Made by a program: the position numbers and the translations under genes. Source: Deinococcus humi (GTDB taxonomy: Bacteria; Deinococcota; Deinococci; Deinococcales; Deinococcaceae). From it: 64,000 nt of DNA. This document shows, piece after piece, positions 8,365 to 17,182 of the stretch. The DNA is taken from positions 62,001-126,000 of the forward strand of contig NZ_JACHFL010000004.1 of assembly GCF_014201875.1 (NCBI RefSeq). Direction: 5' to 3'. The notes beneath the pieces are model-generated. The model did no database searches. It saw only the letters and a list, made by a program, of their open reading frames with translations, and was not told the origin of the DNA. The number at the start of each line of letters is the position of its first letter. Position 1 is the first letter of the stretch.

Positions 8365-9274
8365 GGGCCCTAAACGTTCCGGCGCGGCCGGCGGAACGCA
8401 CGAAGTGCTCGATCTTGTCGCGCGCCTCAGCATTCACCGCCTCCAGGCCCCGGGCGAGCAGGGCAGACTCCTGGGCGTCGAGTTCGGCGCTGGTCATGCG
8501 CTTCAGGCCACCCATGGCCTGGAGCAGCGCATTCTCGAGGTCGGTGGCGATGTTCATCTTGCTGATCCCGCCGCCCGGCAGTTCGATGGCGCGGTGGACC
8601 GTTTCGGCAGGTAGACCGCTGCCGCCGTGCAAGACCAGCAGTGTCTGGGGCAACAGTTGCCGGATCGCGGCGAGACGGTCAAAATCGATTTTGGGGTTCT
8701 TGACCGGGTAGACACCGTGCGCAGTACCGATGGAGACGGCCAGGACGTCGCACCCGGTGCGCTCCACGAATTCGAGCGCTTCTTCCGGAACGGTGTAGAG
8801 GGCCTCGTCGCCTTCGGTTTCCAGCCGGTCAGTGGTGGTGAGCTTCCCAAGTTCAGCTTCCACGCTGACGCCGCGCTCGTGGGCATACGTCACGATCTGG
8901 CGGGTCTGGCGGACATTGTCTTCGAATGGCTGGGCACTCGCGTCGATCATCACGCTGCTGAAACCGGCCTCGATCGCGGCTTTGATCACATGGTCGTCCC
9001 AGCTGTGGTCCAGATGCAAGCACAGCGGCACGTTCGAGGCAAGATCGCGGGCGGCTTGTTCCACGGCGGTCCTGAAGTCGAGTGGCGTCAGGCCGAACCA
9101 GCCGAGTTCACGCTGGCTGATTTCGATGATGACCGGGCTGCGCAGGTCGATCGCCGCCTGCAGGACTGGGCGGACGCAGGCCCGGTAGCGGGCACTGAAG
9201 GCCGCGACCGCGTACCGGTCACGCTGGGCCTCTGGCAACATCTCGGCCAGGGTCAGGGCGTGGGGCAGTTTCAT
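8357..9274 (-). CDS. Class II fructose/tagatose-bisphosphate aldolase family protein
   Basis: The 305-residue protein carries class II aldolase signatures: HLDH at residues 87-90 with a zinc-binding His, VEAELG, GTAHGVY, LHGGSGLP with a further zinc ligand, and ISKMNIATDL, which forms the phosphate-binding site. Such enzymes reversibly cleave ketose 1,6-bisphosphates to dihydroxyacetone phosphate and an aldehyde. In this operon it probably finishes catabolism of a sugar phosphate made from the released monosaccharide. It overlaps the racemase-like gene by four bases (ATGA). FbaA, GatY and KbaY-type substrates cannot be separated from sequence alone. Confidence 0.87.
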   Translation of the reverse strand: MKLPHALTLAEMLPEAQRDRYAVAAFSARYRACVRPVLQAAIDLRSPVIIEISQRELGWFGLTPLDFRTAVEQAARDLASNVPLCLHLDHSWDDHVIKAAIEAGFSSVMIDASAQPFEDNVRQTRQIVTYAHERGVSVEAELGKLTTTDRLETEGDEALYTVPEEALEFVERTGCDVLAVSIGTAHGVYPVKNPKIDFDRLAAIRQLLPQTLLVLHGGSGLPAETVHRAIELPGGGISKMNIATDLENALLQAMGGLKRMTSAELDAQESALLARGLEAVNAEARDKIEHFVRSAGRAGTFRAHA

Positions 9275-9921
9275 TGCAGCGCCTCCAAGGCGTGCGCAAG
9301 GCCGCTCTCCGGACTGCTCAGGATGGGGGTCAGGGTGTGCGGAAGACTGGGAATCAGGCGCGCCATGCTGGCCTGGGCCAGCACCACCACGTCCACCCGT
9401 CCGGTCAGGCCCTGTAGGGCGCCGGTCACCAGCGCGTCATGCTGCTCGGGCTGGCCTCCCATGAGAGCGTCATAGGCGCCGTCCACCAGGACGCGCTCCA
9501 CTTCCACGGGGCGGCCTGCCAGCTCGGCGGCACGTTCGATCAGGCGGGCCGTGGGCTCCAGGGTGGACGCGACGGTGGCGATGACCCCCACCCTCTCCCC
9601 CAGGCGGACGGCCTGTTCGGCCATCGGTCCGTCGATCCGCAGGAACGGCACGGGCAGCTCGGCCCGCAGCGCGTCGACGGCGTCGCCCACCGACGAGCAA
9701 CAGCACATCACGGCGTCTGCGCCGGCACTCACGGCGGCGCCGGCATAGCTGCGCAGCCGGCCGGTGACTTCTGGAGTCAGGTGTCCGGCGCGGATCACGT
9801 CGGGCAGCAGGCTGTCGTCGAGCAGGTGAATGACGCGCACGCCCGGCGCCTGCTCAGTCGCCAGGGTTTTCATGGTCGTGACGGTCACGGGTGTGGTGTG
9901 AATCAGGGCGAGGGTTTTCAT
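9271..9921 (-). CDS. Asp/Glu/hydantoin racemase-superfamily protein lacking the second catalytic Cys
   Basis: The 216-residue protein has the fold pattern of the aspartate/glutamate/hydantoin racemase superfamily, with the first catalytic position in an unusual run of three cysteines (C73-C75) followed by SSVGD. The matching second motif near residues 181-188 reads VVLAQASM, with no cysteine, so a classical two-base racemization is unlikely. Relatives of this type occur beside sugar aldolases, and an isomerase or lyase role on a sugar acid or ketose is possible. It sits between GH38 and the class II aldolase with four-base overlaps on both sides. Confidence 0.65.
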   Translation of the reverse strand: MKTLALIHTTPVTVTTMKTLATEQAPGVRVIHLLDDSLLPDVIRAGHLTPEVTGRLRSYAGAAVSAGADAVMCCCSSVGDAVDALRAELPVPFLRIDGPMAEQAVRLGERVGVIATVASTLEPTARLIERAAELAGRPVEVERVLVDGAYDALMGGQPEQHDALVTGALQGLTGRVDVVVLAQASMARLIPSLPHTLTPILSSPESGLAHALEALQ

Positions 9922-12776
9922 AGCGCCTCCCGGGGCACATCCAGAGCGAGGGTCACGATTTCCCAGGGACGGGCCGTGAGGTGAACCGCGCCGCCGCTCA
10001 GATCCAGGGAGTCCAGCGGGCGTTCACGCAGATTGACGTGCTGGGCGCTGATGATGCCGGCAGCGAGGGTGACGGTGACCGGCTGCGGTTCGGGAGTCTG
10101 GTTGACAAAGCGGACGATCAGGGCTTCTCGGTCCTCGGCGCGTTTGATGGCCGTGACCAGCACGCGGCCGTCCACATTCACAAACTGTCCGCTGGGGGGC
10201 AGGGTACCCAGGGGGTCACGGTGGCGGTTGCGCAGCGGCACAATCTGGCTGGTCTGCACGGCAGCGTGCAGCGGCGCGTTGAAATCGTGTGCCGCCCGCC
10301 AGGCGTCGGCCTGCGCCCAGGTTCCGGCGTGCGGATAAACGCTGTACTCGGCGGTGACCGGCCCCAGCATCTGCGCTTCCGGGGTCGCGGTGGTGGGTCC
10401 GGCGCCGCCCACCCGGGTCAGGAGATCCTCGCGTGAAAGCCAGCCCACCGCGCGCAGCACGGTCAGGGACAGGACCCCGTCTGCGGACGCGCTGAATTCC
10501 GGCAGGCCGCGGTTTAAAACCGTCAGACCGCGCGAACCGTGGCTCAGGCTGGCAAACGTCATTTGTGGGTGCTCATGGACGGCCGGCTCGCTGCTGCCGC
10601 GCTGGTCATCGGGCAACGCCACCGGGCGGTCCACAACGCCGTATTGCGTCTCCGCGCTCGACAGCGTGACCGGGGCGCCCAGCGGGAAACGGGCCCGCAG
10701 GCGGTGATCGCGCGCCGTGTTGTCAAAATGGGTGCGGATGTCCACCCGCCGGACCCCGGACAGCAGGGTCACGTCGCTGTGCAGCAGGAGCGGCACCGGC
10801 GTGGTGCTGCGGCTCTGGCGGTCCTCACTCAGGCCCTGAGGCAGGGCCCAAGGCCAGGTCACCCGCAGCGTGGCGCGGGCCGGACCGACCTCTACCCAGG
10901 ACAGATGCGTCTGCACCCGGTCGGTGGTGAAGCGCTGATCGCCCAGTGGCCAGGCGTAATTGTAGGTGTCGCCGTTGTCCCCACCGTCATCAAAGCTGTT
11001 CAACCCGCTGTACTGCTCACCCGTGACCTTGTCGAGCAGATTCAGGCTGCCGTTGTTCGGATCGACAGTCACGCGCAGGTATTGGTTTTCCAGAACGCCA
11101 GGCCCAACCGCTAGGTCGCTGACCGCCAGCGCCCCCTTGTCCAGGGCCACGTCGCCCAGCACCTGATAGCGTCGGACCCGGCCAGACGTGACCGGCACCT
11201 CACGGCGGCGCAGGGCGTAGGCGCGGTAGCCCAGGCCGGCCACGTCCTGAGCCACAAAACTCACTTCGGTAAATTCGTTGGCATCGTGCGGCCGCCCCCG
11301 CGCTACGCCCAGCCACGCGAACGGTTCAGCCTTCTCCACCTCGCTGAACACGGTCCGGACCTGGAAGGGGCACTCCTGGCCGTCATGGTCGAGCAGCATC
11401 CACGTGTCGGGGCTGAGTTCAAGAAAAGCGTTCATCAACACCCGGACCTCATCGGTGCGGGTCCAGTTGAGCGGATTGAAGACCGTTACGACGCTGCCTC
11501 CCTGCCCAAAAGCGGGGTCGACCCGGGCGGCGATAGAGCCGTGGGCGTCTTCGGCCAGCAGATCGGCCATCTGCTGGGCTTCGTCGAAGCGCACCATCAT
11601 CTCGCGGTGGACCTGGTCGATCGAACAGCCGCAGATGCTGTCGTGTGGGTGGTTCTCGATCAGGCGCTCCCACGCGGTCCACAGATACTCGTGCTCGTAG
11701 CGCTCGCCCAGCAGCCAGTGAATCGCCTGGAGCGGTTCGGCGTAACGTTCGAGCGCCGTCTGCGCCTGCGTGTTGCGCTGCTTGAGGTACAGGCGCGCGC
11801 TGAGCACGCCAGGCAGCAGGTGCGCCTTGCGCCCGAAGGCCCGGCCCTCGCCGTGCCAGACCACCTGAATGCGTTCCTGCTGCGCCCGCACATCGCGCAC
11901 GAAGGCGTCCAGAGAGCTGATGCGGTAGTGGACGCCCTCGGGGCCCAGCGCCCGGTTGATCCCGTCGAGCAGTTGCGGCAGCCTGGGGTCCACCGGCAGG
12001 TGATCGCCGCCCATTGGCTCGAGCACCACATCGGTCGCCGCGTAGCTGCGCAGGTAACGGCTGGTGCGCTGGGCCCGCCCGGTGGTCTGGTCTTCGGTAA
12101 AGGCCAGGTCGTCAGGATTGACCTTGTAGTGGCTGCGGTAGTATTCCAGCGGCAAAAACACGCCCAGGATGCGGGTTCCGTCCGGCGCTTCCCACCAGAA
12201 TTCGTTTTGCATCGCTGCCGGGAAGCGTGCGTCGCGGGCGCGCGGGTATAGGTACGAGTCCAGCCCCACCTCGGCCTCGCCTGCCTGCCCTCCCACCGGC
12301 GGCCCCCCGAAGCCGCGCCAGACGATGGCGCTGTCGATCTCGAAGCCGGCCAGCAGCTGGGGCATCTGCGCGATGTGTCCGAACTGGTCAGGCAAGTAGC
12401 CGACGCGGCTGACCTCCACCCCCAGGGCCCGGGCCGTGCGTTCGCCGAGCCACAGGTTACGCACGGTGGCCTCGCCGCTGACCAGGAATTCGTCCGGCAG
12501 GATGTGCCAGGGGCCCACGAACAGGCGGCCACTCTGGATGAGGCGCGCCAGTTCGTCGCGCCGTCCGGGACGCACCTGCAGGTAGTCGGTGAGGACCAGC
12601 GTCTGTCCGTCGAGCACAAATGAACTCAGCTCCGGGTCAGCGGCCAGCGCATCGAGAATCGCGTCGATGGTGTGGACCAGACGAAACCGGAAGCGTTCGC
12701 GGGTACTCCACCACTCCCGGTCCCAGTGGGTGTGGTGGTACATGTGCACCGTGAGGGGAGGCGGGGCGCTGGTCAT
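9918..12776 (-). CDS. GH38 alpha-mannosidase, MngB-like subgroup
   Basis: The 952-residue protein starts with HHTHWDREWW (zinc ligands H17 and D19), the signature of the GH38 subgroup that includes E. coli mannosylglycerate hydrolase MngB. The nucleophile is D130 in GYLPDQFGH, and a further metal-binding His lies in ENHPHDSICGCS. Long C-terminal beta-rich domains follow as expected. There is no signal peptide, so it should act on imported alpha-mannosides. The start at 12776 was chosen for the ATGA overlap with the preceding gene. The family is certain; whether the substrate is an oligomannoside, mannosylglycerate or a phosphorylated mannoside is open. Confidence 0.88.
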   Translation of the reverse strand: MTSAPPPLTVHMYHHTHWDREWWSTRERFRFRLVHTIDAILDALAADPELSSFVLDGQTLVLTDYLQVRPGRRDELARLIQSGRLFVGPWHILPDEFLVSGEATVRNLWLGERTARALGVEVSRVGYLPDQFGHIAQMPQLLAGFEIDSAIVWRGFGGPPVGGQAGEAEVGLDSYLYPRARDARFPAAMQNEFWWEAPDGTRILGVFLPLEYYRSHYKVNPDDLAFTEDQTTGRAQRTSRYLRSYAATDVVLEPMGGDHLPVDPRLPQLLDGINRALGPEGVHYRISSLDAFVRDVRAQQERIQVVWHGEGRAFGRKAHLLPGVLSARLYLKQRNTQAQTALERYAEPLQAIHWLLGERYEHEYLWTAWERLIENHPHDSICGCSIDQVHREMMVRFDEAQQMADLLAEDAHGSIAARVDPAFGQGGSVVTVFNPLNWTRTDEVRVLMNAFLELSPDTWMLLDHDGQECPFQVRTVFSEVEKAEPFAWLGVARGRPHDANEFTEVSFVAQDVAGLGYRAYALRRREVPVTSGRVRRYQVLGDVALDKGALAVSDLAVGPGVLENQYLRVTVDPNNGSLNLLDKVTGEQYSGLNSFDDGGDNGDTYNYAWPLGDQRFTTDRVQTHLSWVEVGPARATLRVTWPWALPQGLSEDRQSRSTTPVPLLLHSDVTLLSGVRRVDIRTHFDNTARDHRLRARFPLGAPVTLSSAETQYGVVDRPVALPDDQRGSSEPAVHEHPQMTFASLSHGSRGLTVLNRGLPEFSASADGVLSLTVLRAVGWLSREDLLTRVGGAGPTTATPEAQMLGPVTAEYSVYPHAGTWAQADAWRAAHDFNAPLHAAVQTSQIVPLRNRHRDPLGTLPPSGQFVNVDGRVLVTAIKRAEDREALIVRFVNQTPEPQPVTVTLAAGIISAQHVNLRERPLDSLDLSGGAVHLTARPWEIVTLALDVPREAL

Positions 12777-14596
12777 TGGCCTCTCCCAGCGCGCCACTGC
12801 GCCCAGATGCCGCGCACCAGGGCGTAATCGTCGGGGGTCAGGGCCTGACGGTCACTGTCCACATGGCTGACGAAGTACAGGCTGGGAATGCCGAGCTGCG
12901 GTTGGAGCTGGGTGTAGGCACGCCAGGCGTCCAGGCTGGGCATCGGCCAGTTGTCGGTGTCCACCGGGTGGTGGGGCAGCGCCGCGCGGGTCACCCTGGC
13001 CCGGTGAGTCATCTGGTCGTTCACGTCCTGGCCGATATTCACGTCGTTGAGACGGATCATGTCCGTGACATTGGCAAACACTGGGTTGGGCGTGTGGGTC
13101 ATCACGAGTGCGTCGCTTTTGCAGCGCTTGGCTTCATCCCGCAAGATCCACAGCAGGCGGTGCAGCAGGTGAATCCCCCAAGCTGTTCCGTGACGCGTCA
13201 GGCCGGGCCCGCTGGGTGTGCGGGCACTGAAATCCACCTTGAAGCCGTCTGCACCGTACTCCAGCAGCATCCGGCGCACCGCGCTGCGCAGCACGGTCTC
13301 GTAGACAGGGCTGGTGGGATCGGCGGTGACGGGTTCGCCGAGGTCATTGAGCACGCAGGCCTCGAGCGGAAGCCCCTCGGGATCCCAGGCCTTCCACCAC
13401 AGCAGCACGCGCTGGCCACGTTGGTGGGCCCGGGCAATCCAGCCTTCCAGGTCAGGCCACTTGACGCGGTCCACCCCACTGGTGCCGTAGGCGGCACTCC
13501 ACTTGTCGTCCAGCACCAGGATGCCCGGGTGAAGGTCATGGGCCTCGAGCGTGGCCAGAAAGCCGTCGTAGTTCTCCTGGGTACACTGGTCAGGTGCGCG
13601 TCCGCCGCGCTCGCCCGCCAGATGGCACTGCGCACCCCAGCCACACTGAATGGGGGTGTTCCACCACTCGGGGGCCTCCCCCTGGTCGAGCCGCGCGTAG
13701 CCGAGCTGATCATGGCGGGCACTGTTCTGGGCGATGGCGTCGTAGGGATCGGCGGCAAATGCCATGCGCAGGGTTGGGGTCCGGAACGGTCCCTGCACTC
13801 GGGTCTGACCCTCGTAGGACAGGCGAAACGCGAAGGCGGTTTCCTGGCCGTCGTAATGGAAGCTGGTGAAGTTGAGCTCCTCGACCGGGGCGACGATGGA
13901 CGCCGAAAGCCAGCGGTCCGCCGGCGACACACGCCGCTGCTCACCCTGATCCCCATGGTATTCGGGGGCGCCGCCCTGGTCGGCTCCGAGCGCCATGTGC
14001 GGCTCGGCAGTGTCCTGCTGGAAGGCGTACACCAGTGGGGCGGGCGTGAAAAACCAGTGGGCCTTGCCCGGGAGACTGGTGCCCATCACATCGATCGCGG
14101 TGGACTGGGCCGCCGGGATGGTGCGGTGTTCGCGCTGATAGGGTTCGGGATTGAACACCCGCGTGAAGTGCGCGCCGCTTTGAAAAAAACCGCTGCCCCA
14201 GCGCTGCTGGCCGTTGTAATGCCCGCCGAACAGGTGCACGTCGGCGAGCGCTCCGTCACCAGCTACTTCAACGTAACTGTCGATGCCGCTTTCGTCGCAG
14301 CGCAGGACCAGGCGCTTGTCGGTCCAGATGCCGCCGTCCAGGCGGAATGTCAGGGTGACCGCCTCAGGCTCCTCACTGATGGTGGGGCGGTGCAGTCGGG
14401 CGGTGCGGTCGAGCCCAGTCGTGGTGTGAAGACTGGGGGCCAGAAACAGGTCCGTAAAGGCCTGACCGCCGGGGGTCTCCAGGCGGGCAAAGGGGCGGTC
14501 ATCGTTCAGGGTCAGCCGGTACGCCGGGCTCAGGACCAGCAGGCCATGTTCGCCGCGCTCGACGCTCACTTGCCTGGGGTCAGTCATCGTCTGCAT
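12773..14596 (-). CDS. GH31/GH36-type glycoside hydrolase, alpha-galactosidase/alpha-glucosidase-like
   Basis: This is the first gene of the long minus-strand operon and encodes 607 residues. An N-terminal beta-sandwich is followed by a TIM barrel with ILVLDDKW, RVLLWWKAWDPEG and GADGFKVDF. Asp455 in the last motif is the expected nucleophile position for clan GH-D and GH31 enzymes. These retaining enzymes remove alpha-linked galactose or glucose. The start at 14596 was chosen because AGAGG lies five bases upstream. I cannot decide between GH31 and GH36 from motifs alone. No secretion signal is visible. Confidence 0.75.
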   Translation of the reverse strand: MQTMTDPRQVSVERGEHGLLVLSPAYRLTLNDDRPFARLETPGGQAFTDLFLAPSLHTTTGLDRTARLHRPTISEEPEAVTLTFRLDGGIWTDKRLVLRCDESGIDSYVEVAGDGALADVHLFGGHYNGQQRWGSGFFQSGAHFTRVFNPEPYQREHRTIPAAQSTAIDVMGTSLPGKAHWFFTPAPLVYAFQQDTAEPHMALGADQGGAPEYHGDQGEQRRVSPADRWLSASIVAPVEELNFTSFHYDGQETAFAFRLSYEGQTRVQGPFRTPTLRMAFAADPYDAIAQNSARHDQLGYARLDQGEAPEWWNTPIQCGWGAQCHLAGERGGRAPDQCTQENYDGFLATLEAHDLHPGILVLDDKWSAAYGTSGVDRVKWPDLEGWIARAHQRGQRVLLWWKAWDPEGLPLEACVLNDLGEPVTADPTSPVYETVLRSAVRRMLLEYGADGFKVDFSARTPSGPGLTRHGTAWGIHLLHRLLWILRDEAKRCKSDALVMTHTPNPVFANVTDMIRLNDVNIGQDVNDQMTHRARVTRAALPHHPVDTDNWPMPSLDAWRAYTQLQPQLGIPSLYFVSHVDSDRQALTPDDYALVRGIWAQWRAGRGQ

Positions 14597-14677
14597 CGTC
14601 ACCTCTTGTGGAGTCTTCGGGAACACCCTACCCTATTCCTTAAAATTTTGAAATAACCCTGTACGCTTGGAGGACCC
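14597..14677. promoter_or_regulatory. Divergent promoter/operator region between the two main glycan operons
   Basis: This 81-base gap separates two divergently transcribed operons and must hold both promoters. It contains a short AT-rich core in otherwise GC-rich DNA, including the perfect 8-base palindrome AAAATTTT at 14642-14649 inside CTTAAAATTTTGAAATAA. That is the kind of site ROK-family repressors often use, and a ROK repressor is encoded at the end of the plus-strand operon. I see no clean -35/-10 pair. Binding by that repressor is inferred. Confidence 0.5.
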
Positions 14678-17182
14678 ATGACCCATTCCCGCAGCAAGTC
14701 CCTGACTTTCCACCTGATCGGACACGCCCACATTGACCCCGTATGGCTGTGGGACTGGCGCGAGGGCCACGAGACCGTTAAGGCGACGTTTCGCAGCGCG
14801 CTGGATCGCCTGCAGGCAAATCCCGACATGGTCTTCGCGCATTCCAGCGCCGCCCAGTACGCCTGGATGGAGGCGCACCCCCAGCTGCTCGCCGAGGTCC
14901 GCAGCGCCGCCGAGCGCGGCCAGTGGGAGCCGGTCGGCGGCTGGTGGGTGGAACCCGACGTGAACTTGGCGCACGGGGAAGCCCTGGCGCGCCAGGCCCT
15001 GATCGGCCAGCGCACCTTCGAGCGCTTGCTGGGCCACAGGGCGCGCGTGGGCTTCTTGCCTGACTCCTTTGGACACCCGGGCACACTTCCGCAGCTGCTC
15101 CGCCAGTCCGGACTCGACGCCTTCGTCTTCATGCGCCCCAGCGCCGATGAGCTTAACCTGCCGGCCAATCTCTTTACCTGGACTGGCCCCGACGGCAGCC
15201 GAATCCTGAGCGCCCGGCTGGAGTGCTACAACAGCAGTCCCAACCAGATCCACACCAGTCTGGAGCGTAACCTGGTCTGGCGGCCCCCACACCTCACGGA
15301 CTGGCTGGGGCTATTCGGCGTCGGCAACCACGGGGGCGGCCCGACCCGCAGGGCCATCGCCAATCTGCGTGAACTGGCCGCCGATCCCGACTGGCCGACC
15401 CTGCGCCTGAACTCACTGAGTGGCTTCTTCGAAACTGTCCGTGGCCAGGACGCACCCGAGTACACCGGAGAGCTGCAGCATCACGCCCGGGGCTGCTACG
15501 CGGCGGTCAGCGATGTCAAACGCCTCAACCGTCAGGCGGAGCACGCCCTGATGCGCGCCGAGAAGCTCGCCGTGCTGGCCGGCCCAGCCGGTTACGTCTA
15601 TCCGGGCGAGGCACTGACGCACGCCTGGAAGGGGCTGCTGTTCAACCAGTTCCACGACATTCTGGCAGGTAGCTCGCTGCAAAGCGCGTTCGAGGACGCC
15701 CATCAACAGCTGGGCGAGGTGCTCAGCATCGCCAGCCGGGTCACGTTCGCCGCCACCCAGGCCGTAGCTGATCAGGTGGACACCCGTCTGAACGGCCGCG
15801 ACGTGGACGAAGTGATCCGCAGCGTCCGCTGGGACGGCCCCAGCTGGGTAACGGATTACGGCGACGGGGTGCCCGTCCTGGTGTTCAACCCGGATAGCCG
15901 TGAACGCGATGAGCCGGTCGAAATCGAACTGAACGACTGGCACACCCCCAACCTGCGCGTGATCGATGACGGGGGTCAGGAAGTGCCTCACCAGCGTCTG
16001 CGCGCCGAGAGCGTCAACGGCCAGGGGCGGCCCCGCTTCGTCCTGCGCGCGCAGCTTCCGCCCTGCGGGTACCGCCTGTACCGTGTCCTGGACGAACCCG
16101 CCGCCCAGGTACACCCGCCGCAGCTGAGCGCCACCCCGGCCCTGCTGGAAAATGAATTCTGGGCGCTGCACTTCGATCCGGACACGGGCGGGCTCAGGCG
16201 CCTGGTGGACAAGGCCCGGGGCCTGGACCTGCTGGCCGGCACAGGGGCGCAGCTTCAGGTGGTCCGCGACGACACCGATACCTGGGGCCACGGCGCGCGG
16301 TCCTACCGGCAGCTGGTGGGCGTTTTCGCGGACGCCCGCCTCGAGGTGCTGGAACTGGGGCCGGTGCGGGCCACCGTGCGGGCCACCACCCGCTTCCGCC
16401 TGTCCACGGCCGTGCAGGATTTCACGCTCTACGCCGGCTCGCCAGATCTTCACGGCCAGCTCAACCTGGACTGGCACGAAAAGCACCACGCCGCCCAGCT
16501 GGTCTTTCCAGCCGCACTCAGCAGCGTGACGGCCACCCACGAAGTGCCTTACGGCCATATGATCCGGCCCGCCGACGGCCAGGAGGAGCCGGTGCAGGCA
16601 TGGCTGGATGTGAGCGGCCTGGCCCGTGACGGGCGGGGCGTGGAACATCCGGCTGGCCTGGCGCTGCTCAACGACAGCAAATATTCGGCCAGCGTTCTGG
16701 GTGGGGAGCTGCGCCTCACCCTCGCGCGCAGCCCGGTCTACGCGCACCACGACCCCGCCACCCTTGAGCCTGCCGTCGCCTATACCCATCTCGACCAGGG
16801 CCTGCAGCGCAGCCGCTGGGCGCTGGTGCCTCACGCCGGGGACTGGCGTGAGGCACGCGTGCCGGAATTGGCGGTCAGACTCAACCAGCCGGCCGTGTTC
16901 ACACGTGAATACGTCCATCCCGGCCCCTGGCCGCAGACGCGCAGTGATCTGCAGCTCGAAGCGCTCCCGACCGTCCAGGTGAGCGCGGTCAAGCAGGCCG
17001 AAGACGGCGAGGACATCGTCGTCAGGCTGCACGAGTGGGCCGGACAGGCCGCCACGGGCGTCGTGCATTTCCGGGGCCACGCCCTGCCGGTGCAGCTCAG
17101 GCCTCATCAAGTTCTGGGCCTGCGCATCAGTGCGGCGGGCATAGCACAGCGCGTCAACTTTCTGGAAGAGGCCGATGACTGA
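14678..17182 (+). CDS. GH38 alpha-mannosidase
   Basis: The 834-residue protein begins with LIGHAHIDPVWLWDWREG, giving zinc ligands H18 and D20, and has the nucleophile D129 in GFLPDSFGHPGTLPQ. FNQFHDILAGSSLQSA supplies further conserved GH38 residues, and C-terminal beta domains complete the usual length. It belongs to the HIDPVWLW subgroup, distinct from the MngB-like enzyme on the other strand and similar to the third GH38 at 25.4 kb. GGAGG is four bases before the ATG. It lacks a signal peptide, so it acts on imported alpha-mannosides. It leads the plus-strand operon. Confidence 0.9.
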   Translation: MTHSRSKSLTFHLIGHAHIDPVWLWDWREGHETVKATFRSALDRLQANPDMVFAHSSAAQYAWMEAHPQLLAEVRSAAERGQWEPVGGWWVEPDVNLAHGEALARQALIGQRTFERLLGHRARVGFLPDSFGHPGTLPQLLRQSGLDAFVFMRPSADELNLPANLFTWTGPDGSRILSARLECYNSSPNQIHTSLERNLVWRPPHLTDWLGLFGVGNHGGGPTRRAIANLRELAADPDWPTLRLNSLSGFFETVRGQDAPEYTGELQHHARGCYAAVSDVKRLNRQAEHALMRAEKLAVLAGPAGYVYPGEALTHAWKGLLFNQFHDILAGSSLQSAFEDAHQQLGEVLSIASRVTFAATQAVADQVDTRLNGRDVDEVIRSVRWDGPSWVTDYGDGVPVLVFNPDSRERDEPVEIELNDWHTPNLRVIDDGGQEVPHQRLRAESVNGQGRPRFVLRAQLPPCGYRLYRVLDEPAAQVHPPQLSATPALLENEFWALHFDPDTGGLRRLVDKARGLDLLAGTGAQLQVVRDDTDTWGHGARSYRQLVGVFADARLEVLELGPVRATVRATTRFRLSTAVQDFTLYAGSPDLHGQLNLDWHEKHHAAQLVFPAALSSVTATHEVPYGHMIRPADGQEEPVQAWLDVSGLARDGRGVEHPAGLALLNDSKYSASVLGGELRLTLARSPVYAHHDPATLEPAVAYTHLDQGLQRSRWALVPHAGDWREARVPELAVRLNQPAVFTREYVHPGPWPQTRSDLQLEALPTVQVSAVKQAEDGEDIVVRLHEWAGQAATGVVHFRGHALPVQLRPHQVLGLRISAAGIAQRVNFLEEADD

